Source of the DNA: Rhizoclosmatium globosum | Lineage: Eukaryota > Chytridiomycota > Chytridiomycetes > Chytridiales > Chytriomycetaceae | Assembly (NCBI GenBank): GCA_002104985.1 | Contig: MCGO01000043.1 | Span: 309,797 to 373,796 of the forward strand | Reading direction: 5' to 3' | DNA length: 64,000 nt | Shown: piece by piece, positions 10,808-21,060 of the stretch | How the letters are laid out: each line of letters opens with the position of its first letter | Position numbering within the stretch: the first letter of the stretch is position 1 | Program-made: the position numbers and the translations under genes | Notes under the pieces: model-generated | What the model was told of the DNA's origin: nothing | The model's database searches: none | Seen by the model: the letters and a program-made list of their open reading frames with translations, nothing else

Positions 10808-11661
10808 ATGGAAGACGGCATCGAAGACAACACCCAATTCGCAAAGCAAGACTACTGGGAATCCCGATACAAAGCGTAACTGTCTCTTACCACCACATCC
10901 TCAACCATCATCTCACATCTTCCATGTTCCTCTAGTGAAGCATCCACAAACCCAACTGAAACCTTCGAATGGGTCAAAGGCTGGTCCTTCTACTCCCAAG
11001 CCATAACTCCACTCCTAAACTCAACCGACAAGATTCTCCACCTCGGCTGTGGAAACTCCCGCTTCTCAATCGACATGCTCCAGTCAGGCTTTCCTCACCA
11101 CACGAACCTTGATTACAGCCCGGCCGTGATTGAAAACATGCGGAATGTGTTTCGAGAACACGAAGAGACTGTTGAATGGGTTGTTGGGGATATCTTTGAG
11201 CTTGGGAAGGCGGTTAATGGACGGCAGTTTGATGTTGTGATTGATAAAGGGACGTTGGATGCGTTCTTGACTGGTGAGAAACTGTTTTCTTTCATTACGA
11301 TTCGTGGGCTTTGGGATGAGGAGATTCTGTTCAGGGAAACGTTTGGTTTGAGTCCACTTGGAGTTCACTCTCTTACATCGAATCCATACTCACATCAATT
11401 AACTTAAATATCGGTAAATCTACAGGATTCCCCGACGACGATCCATGGGACCCGTCAGAAGAAGTATGGGATCTTGTGCGAAAATATATGGCTCAAGTTC
11501 ACGACGCCGTGAAACCTGGAGGCCTCTTTTTGCACATCACTTGGGCACAGCCTCATTTCAGGAAACGCTTTTGTGAAGTAACAGGGATGGACGTCAGTGT
11601 CAAAAAGGTTGGCGAGGAATGGGAATATTTCGTCTACGTGGGACGGAAAAAAGCAGAATAA
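10808..11661 (+). CDS. Class I SAM-dependent methyltransferase, EEF1A-lysine-methyltransferase-4-like
   Basis: 213 aa from exons 10808-10875, 10936-11273 and 11426-11661. SAM motif I is ILHLGCGNSRFS, the 'GCGNS' loop typical of the METTL13/EEF1AKMT4 group. Motif II is NLDYSPAVI, and VVGDIFEL gives the acidic residue. FDVVIDKGTLDAFL is the group's 'D.V.DKGTLDA' signature. AVKPGGLFLHITWAQPHFRK follows. The N-terminal FAKQDYWESRY also fits (family 'Y....YW..RY'). The predicted role is lysine methylation of elongation factor 1A in the cytosol; the exact lysine cannot be read from sequence. The second intron (11274-11425) is relatively long. It lies downstream of TFB4 on the same strand. Confidence 0.85.
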
Positions 11662-12036
11662 ACGGGATACCAATTTCCTGTTATTTAGAATTTCCATTTA
11701 TTGTTCACAGATCAATGATGCAAATTTCCAATCGAGCGTCAGCTGCAATACCGCAGGCTGTAAGCCAACAAACTTTCATACCATCTCACAATCAAATTAT
11801 TACCCCATACAATAGCACACCTCGGCTCATTTCGTGTTATCATAGCATATTTATTAAATTGAGTTTGCACAGTAACTTGCACCACGCAAAAATTTGGGCT
11901 TCACCACAGCTTTGCTTTTTGTCGCACTTCCACCCTTTCATCAATGAAATCATCGTCTTTCTTTTTGTTTCCAAACCAGATATCAAGAAGCAGGCAGTGG
12001 TGAAGCCTTGCCTCTTGATAACTGTATTTGTACTCA

Positions 12037-12754
12037 ATGACAACATCCAAAGGAAAGCATCCGTTCCCCGAGCAATGCATCAGCACAAACAAGCGTCTCA
12101 GATCCTGCGAGGCTTGTCGCTTGTCAAACCGGAAGTGTGTGCAGAATGTGCCCGGAGGGACTTGCGGTCGCTGTGCTAAACAGCGGATCGCTTGCGTGTA
12201 TTCGAACAACAGGTATTGTAGTCCGCCTTCATGTGATACTTAAATCAGTGAAGTAAATACTTTGATGATACAGTACACGCAACAAGGCATTCAAGGAGTT
12301 GAAGAACCAGCATCGAGGTGGCAGTTCATCTACCACTGCACCAAGTCCTGGCAAACCCAGCTCCGACAACGAATCAACCACTAGCAACGAGCAAGTGGAA
12401 GATGACTTGTTCGCATTCCTCGACAAAATCGAGGTTTCACAACCACAGCCTCCAATCCTCACACTTCTTAACTTATCTGTTTTGAATACCTCACCAGTAC
12501 CCTCACTACACGATCTTTTGTTTCCACAATCATTTCCAACTTTGAATTCTATCGTAAACTATCCTCATACGCCACAACCCCAACCAGCATTTATACCATC
12601 GTTTTCATTTTCATCACAGCATCACTCGTTCTCGCATCCCGTTTCCTCTCTTTCCTCTATACCAACCCCTTCTCAACCGTTAAGATTTCCTGAGCGTGTT
12701 TCGCCCACGTTCATGCCCATCCAGAAGGAGGATGAGTTTGATTTCTTACTCTAA
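12037..12754 (+). CDS. Zn2Cys6 transcription regulator (family with HPFPxQCxSTN leader)
   Basis: 218 aa from exons 12037-12212 and 12274-12754. The binuclear cluster is CEACRLSNRKC then CGRCAKQRIAC (spacing CX2CX6CX8CX2CX6C), giving a Gal4-type DNA-binding domain. A leader HPFPEQCISTNKRLRS precedes it and recurs in two other Zn2Cys6 genes at 46.4 and 49.6 kb. After the cluster an intron falls inside the YSNN-S-TRN linker, followed by KAFKELK, a short basic and helical stretch. The remainder is Ser/Pro/Gln-rich and probably disordered, with a final acidic EDEFDFLL that could serve as an activation motif. There is no middle-homology region, so the protein is far shorter than typical fungal Zn2Cys6 factors. 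Targets are unknown. Confidence 0.85.
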
Positions 12755-12832
12755 GTCAAATTGAAGTTTCGAGCATCTTTGCCTCGCAGAATACATTTAT
12801 ATAGTGTACATATTCATCTTTAATTCTATCAT

Positions 12833-15239
12833 TTAAGTGGAAGTACCGTTCCCTGGTACATCGTTTGCGGCGTTGTAGCAGTAATCAGGGAACCAAATAC
12901 CTGACCTATCCGGATTTAGAGCCCATGTGGGGAACTCGATTGCAGGGTAGATTGCTCCTTGGATGAAGAGCGTAACTACAAATACACAGAACTGAGTTCC
13001 AGCATCCAACGCGGCCGATGTCAAATACTGGTACCGATTGAAAAACGAAGCCTTATACTGACGTAAATAAAACTGTGTAAATACACCAATTATCATCGCC
13101 ACGAAAATGGACGAATTCGTTCCGCTAGACAGATATCCCAAAAACCAAGGCAAGATTGCAAAGTTGAGGTAATCAAATCGAGCTTTTGGGAAAACTCTAT
13201 GCAAGTAATAGAATGAAAGTGGACAAAAGATTCCCAAAATGAATGCATATGTGATCCACTGATAACGAGCACCCGGTGCATACATTTCTTTAGCCAGAGC
13301 TCCCCATGTAACCGAGAGAGTATTGAAGGTTTGGAGATTTTGTCCAGACCACTGCGAATTCCCGTTTTCACTTGTGAGCACATCCGCCTGCTGCGTCATG
13401 ATGGAAATAGTAACGGCATAGTTGAAAATAGCTCCAACCGTAGATCCCATCATTTGCGCGAAAAACACGGCTTGAGGTGGAATCTTCATGTATTGTCCGA
13501 GCTTTAGATCTGCGAGCATCGATACGGCCTGAGTAGTTGCGCTGTATCCATACAGCGTGAAATACATATTTGCGACAGGGTTTCCAGGCTTGATGAATCC
13601 ACCGACTAACTGTACAAAACTCTGAGAGTTCATGGTGAAACCCGTCGTCGAGACGATAAACCCAACAACGAAAACTAGGACACAGGATAGAGCCATAGCA
13701 GCCAAGAAATAATACCACTCGAGTTGTGAATTGGACGCGTTTGTCACAACAAGACCAACTGCTCCAAAGATTGCAAGAATTCCGAGGTACCACCAGAGAG
13801 GAGCTTCCTTGTACTTTTGCATCAACAAGTAATACGGGTCTTCGTTTGAACTATCCTCGTTACGTACGACAATATTTTTGAACCCAGCTACCACATCTTC
13901 ACGATGCCAAAGAAAGACGTGCATCAGTCCAGCCGTGACACTCAAATTACATCCGAAAAAGTAGAATGCATTCGTTGCTGTAAGGAGAGGTTCTCCTTGC
14001 TCCAGATAAGCTGTACGGTTCAAATAGTTGTTTTCATCGAGAATGAGAGTTTGATTGTATACGCTGCCATCAGGATTATAGATCCCTTCTCCCATAAACG
14101 CGAGACTTCTGCTGTCCCAGACGTTGTAATAGTATAACAGGGGATTGATGAGACAGCACAGACCAACACCAATTAAATAATTGACCTGAGTGACCCAAGG
14201 CCAGGTCATCGTATTGGATTGAATATTATTCCAATCGAAGCTTAATTGTCGGTTAGAACAACTTCATACTAATATTCGAACTCACCAAATCGAAAACATC
14301 CCCTGCCCCTCGTTGTTATTGATTCCACCAAACAAGTTCGTAATCAAAGAGGATTTCATATGCTGAGTAGAAAGGCAAATAACCGAGACACCAATCAGAG
14401 TCGGCGCAATCCAATTTGGCAACCACTCCCAGAGGAATATACATCCCACAACAGTGAAAAAATATCGCGTCATCTGTCGACTGATTCCATCACCTTTGTG
14501 GAGGTTCTCATACAACGAGACTTGCGCGAGAAGTGCGGGATAGTAATTCTTTCCAGGATATACAAGGACGTGGCGGAAGATTCCAGCAAAACCATATCCA
14601 ATCAACTGCGATGAAAGGACAAGCAAAATTCCGACCCAATGTGGCAACAAGTTGTTGTAATACAAGTATTCGACGGCAATCAACTGAGATGCAAGGGCGG
14701 AGATTCCGGCTGCAGACGCAGTAATCGTGACGAGCACGTGTTCTTTGATGTTGAATTTCCCCGGATTGAGAATTCCAGTCGGCATGATATTTTGTAACAA
14801 GAGTCCTCCAAACTAACGTGAGATGCTATCAAGAAAAATTATGTTGACAAAGGGACTTACGTATCCAAAGAGAAGCAGAAACAGGGTCGATACAACAAGA
14901 GTTTGAGGCTTAAAGTCTACGCGTATGATGAGCTAACATGTTTGAAAAGAGCCAATTAATCTCACAATACAGCTGACCAAGCGTTCCAGCGAAAACAGAA
15001 AGTAAAAGCGACAAGACAAAGTAACGGAACGTCAAGACGGGAGCATTTGGGTCGTCTTCGAGCGATACGATCTTAGACACCATTCCATATCCAAAGTCAT
15101 CTACGACGTCGTCGAGGAAGGCTGTTTCTTTGGTAATATCGGCTGTGTCGACCCAGTGTGACGTAGTCCCTTTCTCATGCTTGTTGTTGCCGCGATCGCT
15201 TTCCGTCTCAGCAACAATGTTGCTGGTGCTTGAATCCAT
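12833..15239 (-). CDS. OPT-family oligopeptide transporter
   Basis: 754 aa from four exons (14966-15239, 14861-14916, 14286-14812, 12833-14240) joined in frame. Proton-coupled uptake of tetra/pentapeptides or related compounds across the plasma membrane is expected for the family. An acidic cytosolic N-terminus (VSLEDDPNAPVLTFRYF) leads to the first helix. Conserved blocks include QLYYFKPQTLVV, FGGLLLQNIMPTGILNPG, FNIKEHVLVTITASAA, FDWNNIQ, YYYNVW and QLVGGFIKPGNPVANMYF. KARFDYLNFAILPWFLGYLS comes later, and the C-terminus ends WALNPDRSGIWFPDYCYN. Roughly 14 to 16 hydrophobic segments are visible. The predicted extracellular loops contain several N-glycosylation sequons (for example YNQT and LNRT). 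ATG 15239 is the first in frame. It is convergent with the upstream Zn2Cys6 gene. Confidence 0.95.
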
Positions 15240-15780
15240 GTGAGGAATTTTTGGAGTGGATTCCTTGATTTCTCCAATTTGAAGGTAAGAGGTGGCACAA
15301 GTGGCGCGAAGTATCCCATCGTGGCTGGGCTGTGAGTGTGTTACTAATTTCTGATTATTAAGGAAGTATATCTCTCGTTTCTGTCCGTGCGTTGCTTAAG
15401 CAAGAGATGTAGTGTGATCATTGTGTTTGAGCCACAGGTCAAATATGTGGCTCATTCTGGACAGAAATTGAGATAGAACATTATCAACTAAACGTTTCAA
15501 GAAGGTTGTAATCCATTCGATTTAGAGGAATTGTTTACAACCAAAGCTTAGGGACGAACTCACCACTTCACATCTAAGTTTTCATCCAAGCTTGGCAGTG
15601 GTTTTCATCAATCCTTTGAAGGCATTCTTTCAAGATCCTTGTTATTCTCTAATGACTTGATTAGATTTCTGAATCAAACGTAATTGGTTGTGTACATATT
15701 TTTTTTGCAGATAGGTATATAGTACATCCCAGTATTGTTTCATCAAGAAACTCCACCACAGACTTGCATAAATACACTAT
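15240..15780. other. Intergenic
   Basis: 5' flank of the transporter and 3' flank of the CHFR-like gene. No gene or repeat seen. Confidence 0.5.
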
Positions 15781-17071
15781 TCAGTGTCTCCTCTTGTTTT
15801 CACACACATGATTCAACCTGGTAGCATGGCTGGCATTGTGCCGTTGCGTGCGACATTCACGTCCGTACCAACAATCCTCCCTTCCCGACACCGCAGCAGG
15901 AATCTTGTCTGCTTCCAAATCGCGGCGATACCAATAACAAAATTCACCAAACAGTCCTGTCGCACAATTCATGCACGCATAGTCGTCTCCAGATACAACA
16001 ATACCAGCTTGGGCATGGGGAGTAACATGCTGCGATGTAGTCAGAGTTTCGGTCGCATTGTCGAGACGAGTGATTCCAGATTGAAGGACGGCTGATAAGG
16101 GAATGGAATTTGAATGCAAAATATCGGCAAGGATCTGACGTTCGTAGTTGTTGTTCGAAAATGCAGTGTAAGGAACATCCGTGAATGTAAAGTCTTAGTG
16201 TTTTGAAGATAATTAGTAAACAGATGAGTGAACTTTAAAGGGCAAACTGAATATTCTCACCTCTCAACCGCTGGAACCAACCGAAATTCGAAGGACATCC
16301 ACCTTCAGACTGATAATAGACATGACAGGAATGTACATTGCAGTATTTGCATCGCTGTGTCTCCAAGTTGCGTTCAGGCATGAGGCGATAACATCGAGCA
16401 CAGTTTGTGTGTACTGCATCGCCTTCGGGACAAGAATATCCATCAGGAGCTGTGTTTGGTGGGCAGTGCAAGCAGACTTGTGGTTCATCGTCCTCATACT
16501 CATCTTCTTCGTCGTTGTCGTTGTCATCATCATCGTCATGGTCATAATCCGGCTGTGTCCCAACCGCGGCAACGACAACCTCGCCCGAGTTCAGCACAAC
16601 ATTCCTGGATTCGACGTCGCGCATGTCCGACTCCGATCGCTTCAAGTGCGGCTTCGCAACAACGAGCACGTCGATTACGTCAGCAACCTGTCTGTTCCGG
16701 CCCAGTTTCTCGGCGGGGCGGCGGCACGCGGGACACGACGGGTTCGACTTTGTCCACGCGCTGATGCAGCCGCCGCAGAATGTGTGCAGACACGGAAGCA
16801 CCGACGTCGGCTGGTGCATCAACCCGCGGCAGATTGCGCATTTGAGCGTCGTGGAAAGCGCATCTTCCTCGGCGTCGATTGCGTCATTGTCGTTGAAGGT
16901 TATTGGTGGTGGTGGTGGTGGTGGTGGTGGGGCGGTTGGCTGTGTGTTTTGCTTCTTTGCCGGCGATTGGAGAGTGGATGCATCAGAGGTCGATGTTGAT
17001 GTCGATGGTTGTTGCTGCTCGGTTTCATCATCGCTTTCTGTGAATTGCGTGGCAGGAACAGTGCGCTTCAT
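15781..17071 (-). CDS. CHFR-like RING E3 ubiquitin ligase without FHA domain
   Basis: 407 aa from exons 16261-17071 and 15781-16193. A disordered N-terminus with a poly-proline tract is followed by a C3HC4 RING (about aa 75-115): CAICRGLMHQPTSVLPCLH then FCGGC, CPACRRP. The RING is followed by the CHFR-type NRQVADVIDVLV helix and an acidic Asp/Glu-rich stretch. A cysteine-rich module (CLHCPPN...CARCYRLMPER...CKYCNVHSC) comes next. The C-terminus has CYWYRRDLEADKIP and CWYGRECRTQRHNASHA, the PBZ-type poly(ADP-ribose)-binding signature seen in CHFR. Animal CHFR and yeast Dma1/2 carry an N-terminal FHA domain; here none fits before the RING. The likely role is a mitotic-stress checkpoint ligase, by homology only. 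Confidence 0.85.
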
Positions 17072-17554
17072 CTTCGAGGTTTTGAGGGTTGTTAATTAAT
17101 CTTTTTCTTGAAAGAGTTCTTTTGGTAAACACAGATCTGCAGACCAAAGATTGCCAAAGTGGCAAAGTGATCAGTTGTGAAATACTTGATACCCCATACT
17201 AGATTCATTCTTTAAAGGATCAATATATGCTCTAGAGTGGTGGACTTCTGATGGGTAGCAGGGTACCCAAGTGAAGATGGCAGCTGTGGCTTGAAGTAAG
17301 AAACCCATGCTCAAGTCCGCGGTTGACTGCAAAGAAGAATTCCAGACACGAAAAGTACAACTCGGGTGGTTCTTTGTCCCACAAGCCAAAAAGCGGCAGG
17401 GTGGAGATCCAGGTTCGACACGAAACCACCCAACGGCAAGTCAGCAGCCGCCAGAAAAAGCGGCAGGCCAAAAGGTATATAGCCCTTGAAGGAGCCTCCT
17501 TGAACTGGAAACAAGTATCAGAAATCACTACAAGCAAGTTTCATTCCAGCCCAG
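17072..17554. other. Divergent intergenic with TATA box
   Basis: 5' flank of two divergent genes. A TATA-like GGTATATAGCC lies at about 17475-17485, about 75 bp before the C2H2 start, which fits the 17555 start codon. Otherwise empty. Confidence 0.5.
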
Positions 17555-18289
17555 ATGATCCAAAGTATGCAACCAACATTCGACCTCAACCAACACCCTC
17601 TCCTTCAAGAGTGCACTGCCACCCCTCTCTCACCCGAACAAGTCGAAACATTCTTTGACAGCGTGCTCATGGACTCCCTCCTGCAGCAACAACCTTTCCA
17701 ATACGACAACACTGTCGTGATATCACAGGATACGTCAGCCACACCTCTTATCGACGTCTCGCAAGTAAACTGTCTGACACCTCAGCTGCACAACCCTATG
17801 CATCCATTCACATTCCACGATGATTTGAGCTTTATTTCACCTACCGAAATGCAGTTCTCTATGGATTTCTCTGACATTGACTACTTTTCCCTATCTGCAT
17901 GCAACACTGCCATCACCTCACCAATTACACCCAACTTCACACAACTCCCATCCTCCAGCCCCGCAACATCCCCAATCCTCTCATCCGTAACACGTATCGT
18001 TCCCACCTCCGCCACGACAACAAAATCTACAACAACACCAGAAACGCCCAAACCATCACCCTCCCGAACTCCACGAAAGTCAAAAGACGCAAGACCACGA
18101 AACCACGAATGCACAATCTGCGGTCAAAAGTTTTTGCGGTACCAGGACGTATACAGGCACCAAGCAACACACAACGCTGCTCGATCTCACGTGTGTCCTT
18201 TCGGATGTGGATCCAAGTTTGGTCGCAGTGACGCACTTACGCGGCATATGAAGGGAAAGCGGTGTATGGAGCGAAGAGGAGAGTTGTAA
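17555..18289 (+). CDS. Two-finger C2H2 zinc-finger regulator (tandem family)
   Basis: 244 aa, intronless. The N-terminal two thirds is Ser/Thr/Pro-rich with acidic-hydrophobic patches (FFDSVLMDSLLQQQ, MQFSMDFSDIDYFSL) that look like activation motifs. Basic residues precede two C-terminal fingers: CTICGQKFLRYQDVYRHQAT-H (CX2CX12HX3H) and CPFGCGSKFGRSDALTRHMK...C, in which the last ligand is cysteine (CX3CX12HX5C). This two-finger arrangement, with 'R.QD..RH' in finger 1 and 'R.DAL.RH' in finger 2, is shared by all members of the local array. DNA targets are unknown. The TATA at about 17476 supports ATG 17555. Confidence 0.87.
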   Translation: MIQSMQPTFDLNQHPLLQECTATPLSPEQVETFFDSVLMDSLLQQQPFQYDNTVVISQDTSATPLIDVSQVNCLTPQLHNPMHPFTFHDDLSFISPTEMQFSMDFSDIDYFSLSACNTAITSPITPNFTQLPSSSPATSPILSSVTRIVPTSATTTKSTTTPETPKPSPSRTPRKSKDARPRNHECTICGQKFLRYQDVYRHQATHNAARSHVCPFGCGSKFGRSDALTRHMKGKRCMERRGEL

Positions 18290-19457
18290 TGCGAAGGTTC
18301 TCGGTTCATTTCATATCCCCATCTTATTGTACAGTACATATTCTCTTGTTTTTTTTATGCATTTACTCGTTAAAATTAAATAATATACCCTTGACTTGTT
18401 GTGCGTACATTGTTTCATGGAATTGTCAAATGGTTGTCAGTAAGAATTTCACCAAAGCATAGGGTTCCCAATCTCCAAAAATTCTCCGACATCTTTGTCT
18501 GTCTTGTCACACTGCAGGAGAAATTGCACACATTTCGAGCATCGTTCGACAACGGAACGTTCTTTAATCCATATCAACTGTGATCCTTCACGAAACAACA
18601 AGCAACCAACGAAGTAGTAGTGTCTGTATCATATCAAAACGAATGGGGATTGCCCTAAGAGAAATATACAAATGTTGCAACAGACGGAGCCATGTGATTG
18701 GGCTGTTAAACCACCGCCGCAAGACGACGGAAAGCAGATGAATGCAGTCTCATAATCAAGAGCGCTATTATTTACTTTCTTGTCCGTCTATTCACCTCAA
18801 CAAAAATGCATTTACTGCTGAAAATGAAAAAGCTCGAAGATTGTGTCTCTCCGCTCTCTCAGCTGTCTGTAAAGTTGTGTCTTTTAGAATTCAACTGCCG
18901 ATCAGACGCAGTGAAATTGTCCGCATTTAGTGTCTTGCTCGGCAAGCTTTTGGTCGGTCATCGTCGGAGATTTAACATTGCCGATAAAGATGACATCATG
19001 TTGGATGAAGATCAATACTCATTCAGCTGTTTTCAACTATCTGTTGTGAGAATCATAACGGCAATCGTTGCCTTTGTTTTTGTTTTACCTCACTCAAATG
19101 ACTTCTCCGTTGACTTCTAAACCGTCTAATGCTTCCCAGATTCCCAACAGAATAACAGCATTCATATTATTTATTAAGTTTTCTTGCCAAGAACCATGCA
19201 AAGCTGACAGAAACAAAGAAAGTATAAAAAAAATTTGGAGATAACACATTTCCGAACAATCTCCATTCAAATCTCCGTTTTCGGGATGATTTTGGGCAGG
19301 CAAGCCCAACCCGACGAGACCCGACCGGTACCGAAGCCCGCTTGAAGACCGCCCCGGCAAAGTAATGGCGACGGTGTGTGTCTTCCGAATATAAATTAAA
19401 ATGCTTCTCAAACACACACTCTCGGCAAAAAAACAAACCAACAGCAGCTCCAAGCAA
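18290..19457. other. Intergenic between C2H2 genes
   Basis: No supported gene. A TATA-like AATATAAATTAA at about 19387-19398 lies just before the next gene. Confidence 0.5.
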
Positions 19458-20225
19458 ATGTTCAGCTCCAACGCCGATAAGACAACGATGGACTTCCTTT
19501 CTGCTGTTCAAGATCAACCTTGCTTCCAACCAACACTGCTTGAACTCCTCTATGGCTTCCCTCTCTACCCATCCAACTGCGTACTCGAAGCCCCTTTGAA
19601 CCAATACGAGAACGGAGACTTACTCGAAACCCTCCAATTCCCAGAGCACTCGCAATCGCCAGCATGCTCGCCGTTGCCCTCCCTCACAACAAACACAACC
19701 GACTTGGACATTCAAGATCTACTGTCGTTCCGACCAATGGATCCTCAATCATTCCTCGCCGCTTTGAACGAGTTCACAACCTTCTCAGTGGAAACACCGT
19801 CTTGCTCAAGTAATCCAAACACAGCGCCTACATCACCTGTCTCTCAAACGACATACTCATCTCCTGCATCCTCCGCCTTCGAAGCTGACGAGACACAAGA
19901 CGATCAGGATTCAGACGACGAATACAACTCCGACGTAAACTCTACTACTGCCCCCACAAAGGGATCCCCCTCGAAAAAGGGATCGTCGGCTCTCGGTGTT
20001 AAGAAGACAACGTCAACGAAACGAGGCCGTGACTTTGTGTGCAAAGTGTGTGGAAGTCTGTTTATCCGAAAACAAGATATGCAGAGGCACGAAGCAACTC
20101 ACAGCGAAGTGAAGGAACATGTTTGCACAATTAAAGGGTGTGGTGCTGGATTTGTGCGAAGGGATGCTCTTATGCGGCATATGAAGAGTAAACGGAGTCA
20201 CAAGAAGCTGTTACAGTTGCAGTAG
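19458..20225 (+). CDS. Two-finger C2H2 zinc-finger regulator (tandem family)
   Basis: Intronless and about 255 aa from ATG 19458. An earlier in-frame ATG at 19401 sits only a few bases after the TATA-like element, so it is probably upstream of the transcript start. The N-terminus MFSSNADKTTMDFLSAVQDQ is followed by QYENGDLLETLQFPEH, a motif shared with paralogues ('ENG.L.ESF.F'), then an acidic Ser-rich linker (DETQDDQDSDDEYNSD) and a Lys-rich patch. Finger 1 is CKVCGSLFIRKQDMQRHEAT-H. Finger 2 is CTIKGCGAGFVRRDALMRHMKSKRSH, with a histidine rather than cysteine as the fourth ligand. A nuclear role as a DNA-binding regulator is inferred. Confidence 0.85.
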   Translation: MFSSNADKTTMDFLSAVQDQPCFQPTLLELLYGFPLYPSNCVLEAPLNQYENGDLLETLQFPEHSQSPACSPLPSLTTNTTDLDIQDLLSFRPMDPQSFLAALNEFTTFSVETPSCSSNPNTAPTSPVSQTTYSSPASSAFEADETQDDQDSDDEYNSDVNSTTAPTKGSPSKKGSSALGVKKTTSTKRGRDFVCKVCGSLFIRKQDMQRHEATHSEVKEHVCTIKGCGAGFVRRDALMRHMKSKRSHKKLLQLQ

Positions 20226-20449
20226 CTTGATTTATATTGTCTCTTTAGTTATTTTGTTTGCATAATAGATACCCATTTGACATGTTATTCTGATGTTCAT
20301 TTCTACTTTTGAGATCTTGCCCTTGCCCAAAGTGAGAACCAAATTCGGATGTTCCTAACGTTAGAAATTTCTGGTAGATTCGGTAGCAAAAGCCTATTCC
20401 CTCTCTCTGCCAGACTTCCCATTCGCCTTCCCTTTCTGCAAAGAACTCT

Positions 20450-20690
20450 TTGTCGATAATACCATGTACTTCATGCAATAACGATGCTCGTAAGACCAAA
20501 AGACGAGTGTTACCATTGATGCGCAGGTTCTCCTGTTCTGCCTGTGGCCAAAAGTTTGCACGAAAGCAAGATATGCAAAGACATGAAGCTACTCATGGCA
20601 ATAAAAAGTTTAAATGTCCTGTTGACGGTTGTGGGTATTCGTTTGCGAGACAGGCATATGAAGAGTAGTAGATGCAAATGCCGTTATTGA
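20450..20690 (+). pseudogene. Truncated C2H2 family member with frameshift in finger 2
   Basis: Finger 1 is complete (CSACGQKFARKQDMQRHEAT-H) and finger 2 begins CPVDGCGYSFAR. There about 14 bp are missing compared with paralogues, so the 'RDALARHMK' helix is lost; HMKSSRCKC reappears one frame over. The long regulatory N-terminus present in all other members is absent: only about 30 residues precede finger 1. This is a remnant rather than a working gene, unless the truncated single-finger product is used. It lies about 155 bp upstream of the LTR element. Confidence 0.65.
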
Positions 20691-20844
20691 TACCGTATAT
20701 TTTCGACCTATTCTTTCTGCATTTGTTCAATAAAATGTATAGTTACATGAAGAGGATTGCTGGCTGAGAGACAAAAATGTCGACTCGGTTGTATTTTATT
20801 TATATTACATCAGTCAATCCGACAACTTGTGGAGCTGAAAACAT

Positions 20845-21026
20845 TGTCAGAATCTGGCTATGCCCATCGGTTTTGTTCAATAATATATAGGAAGAGAAAT
20901 CTTCTGAAAAACGCGACAATCGAGCATTGTCCTGCCCCGCCCTCCCCTGAACCTCATAAGCCGTCGTTCAGCCTTTCTATACTCGATAAGCCCGACTTAC
21001 CGCTACCACACCGAGTTATTCTGACA
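20845..21026 (+). repeat. 5' LTR (182 bp)
   Basis: Starts TGTCAG, ends CTGACA, preceded by the target duplicate AACAT. It matches the 3' LTR except for one base. Confidence 0.93.
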
Positions 21027-21027
21027 A

Positions 21028-21040
21028 GTTATGAGCCCAG
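21028..21040 (+). other. Primer-binding site matching initiator tRNA-Met anticodon arm
   Basis: GTTATGAGCCCAG is the complement of CTGGGCTCATAAC, the anticodon stem-loop of initiator tRNA-Met ending at nucleotide 39. This is the half-tRNA priming mode known from Drosophila copia, rather than 3'-end priming. Confidence 0.75.
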
Positions 21041-21060
21041 GTTTATCGCAGTATAGCAAG

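Noticed and set aside
16322..16999. Long plus-strand open frames opposite the CHFR-like gene
   Set aside because: They mirror the RING and acidic regions of the minus-strand gene and give low-complexity Trp/Gly/Val runs.
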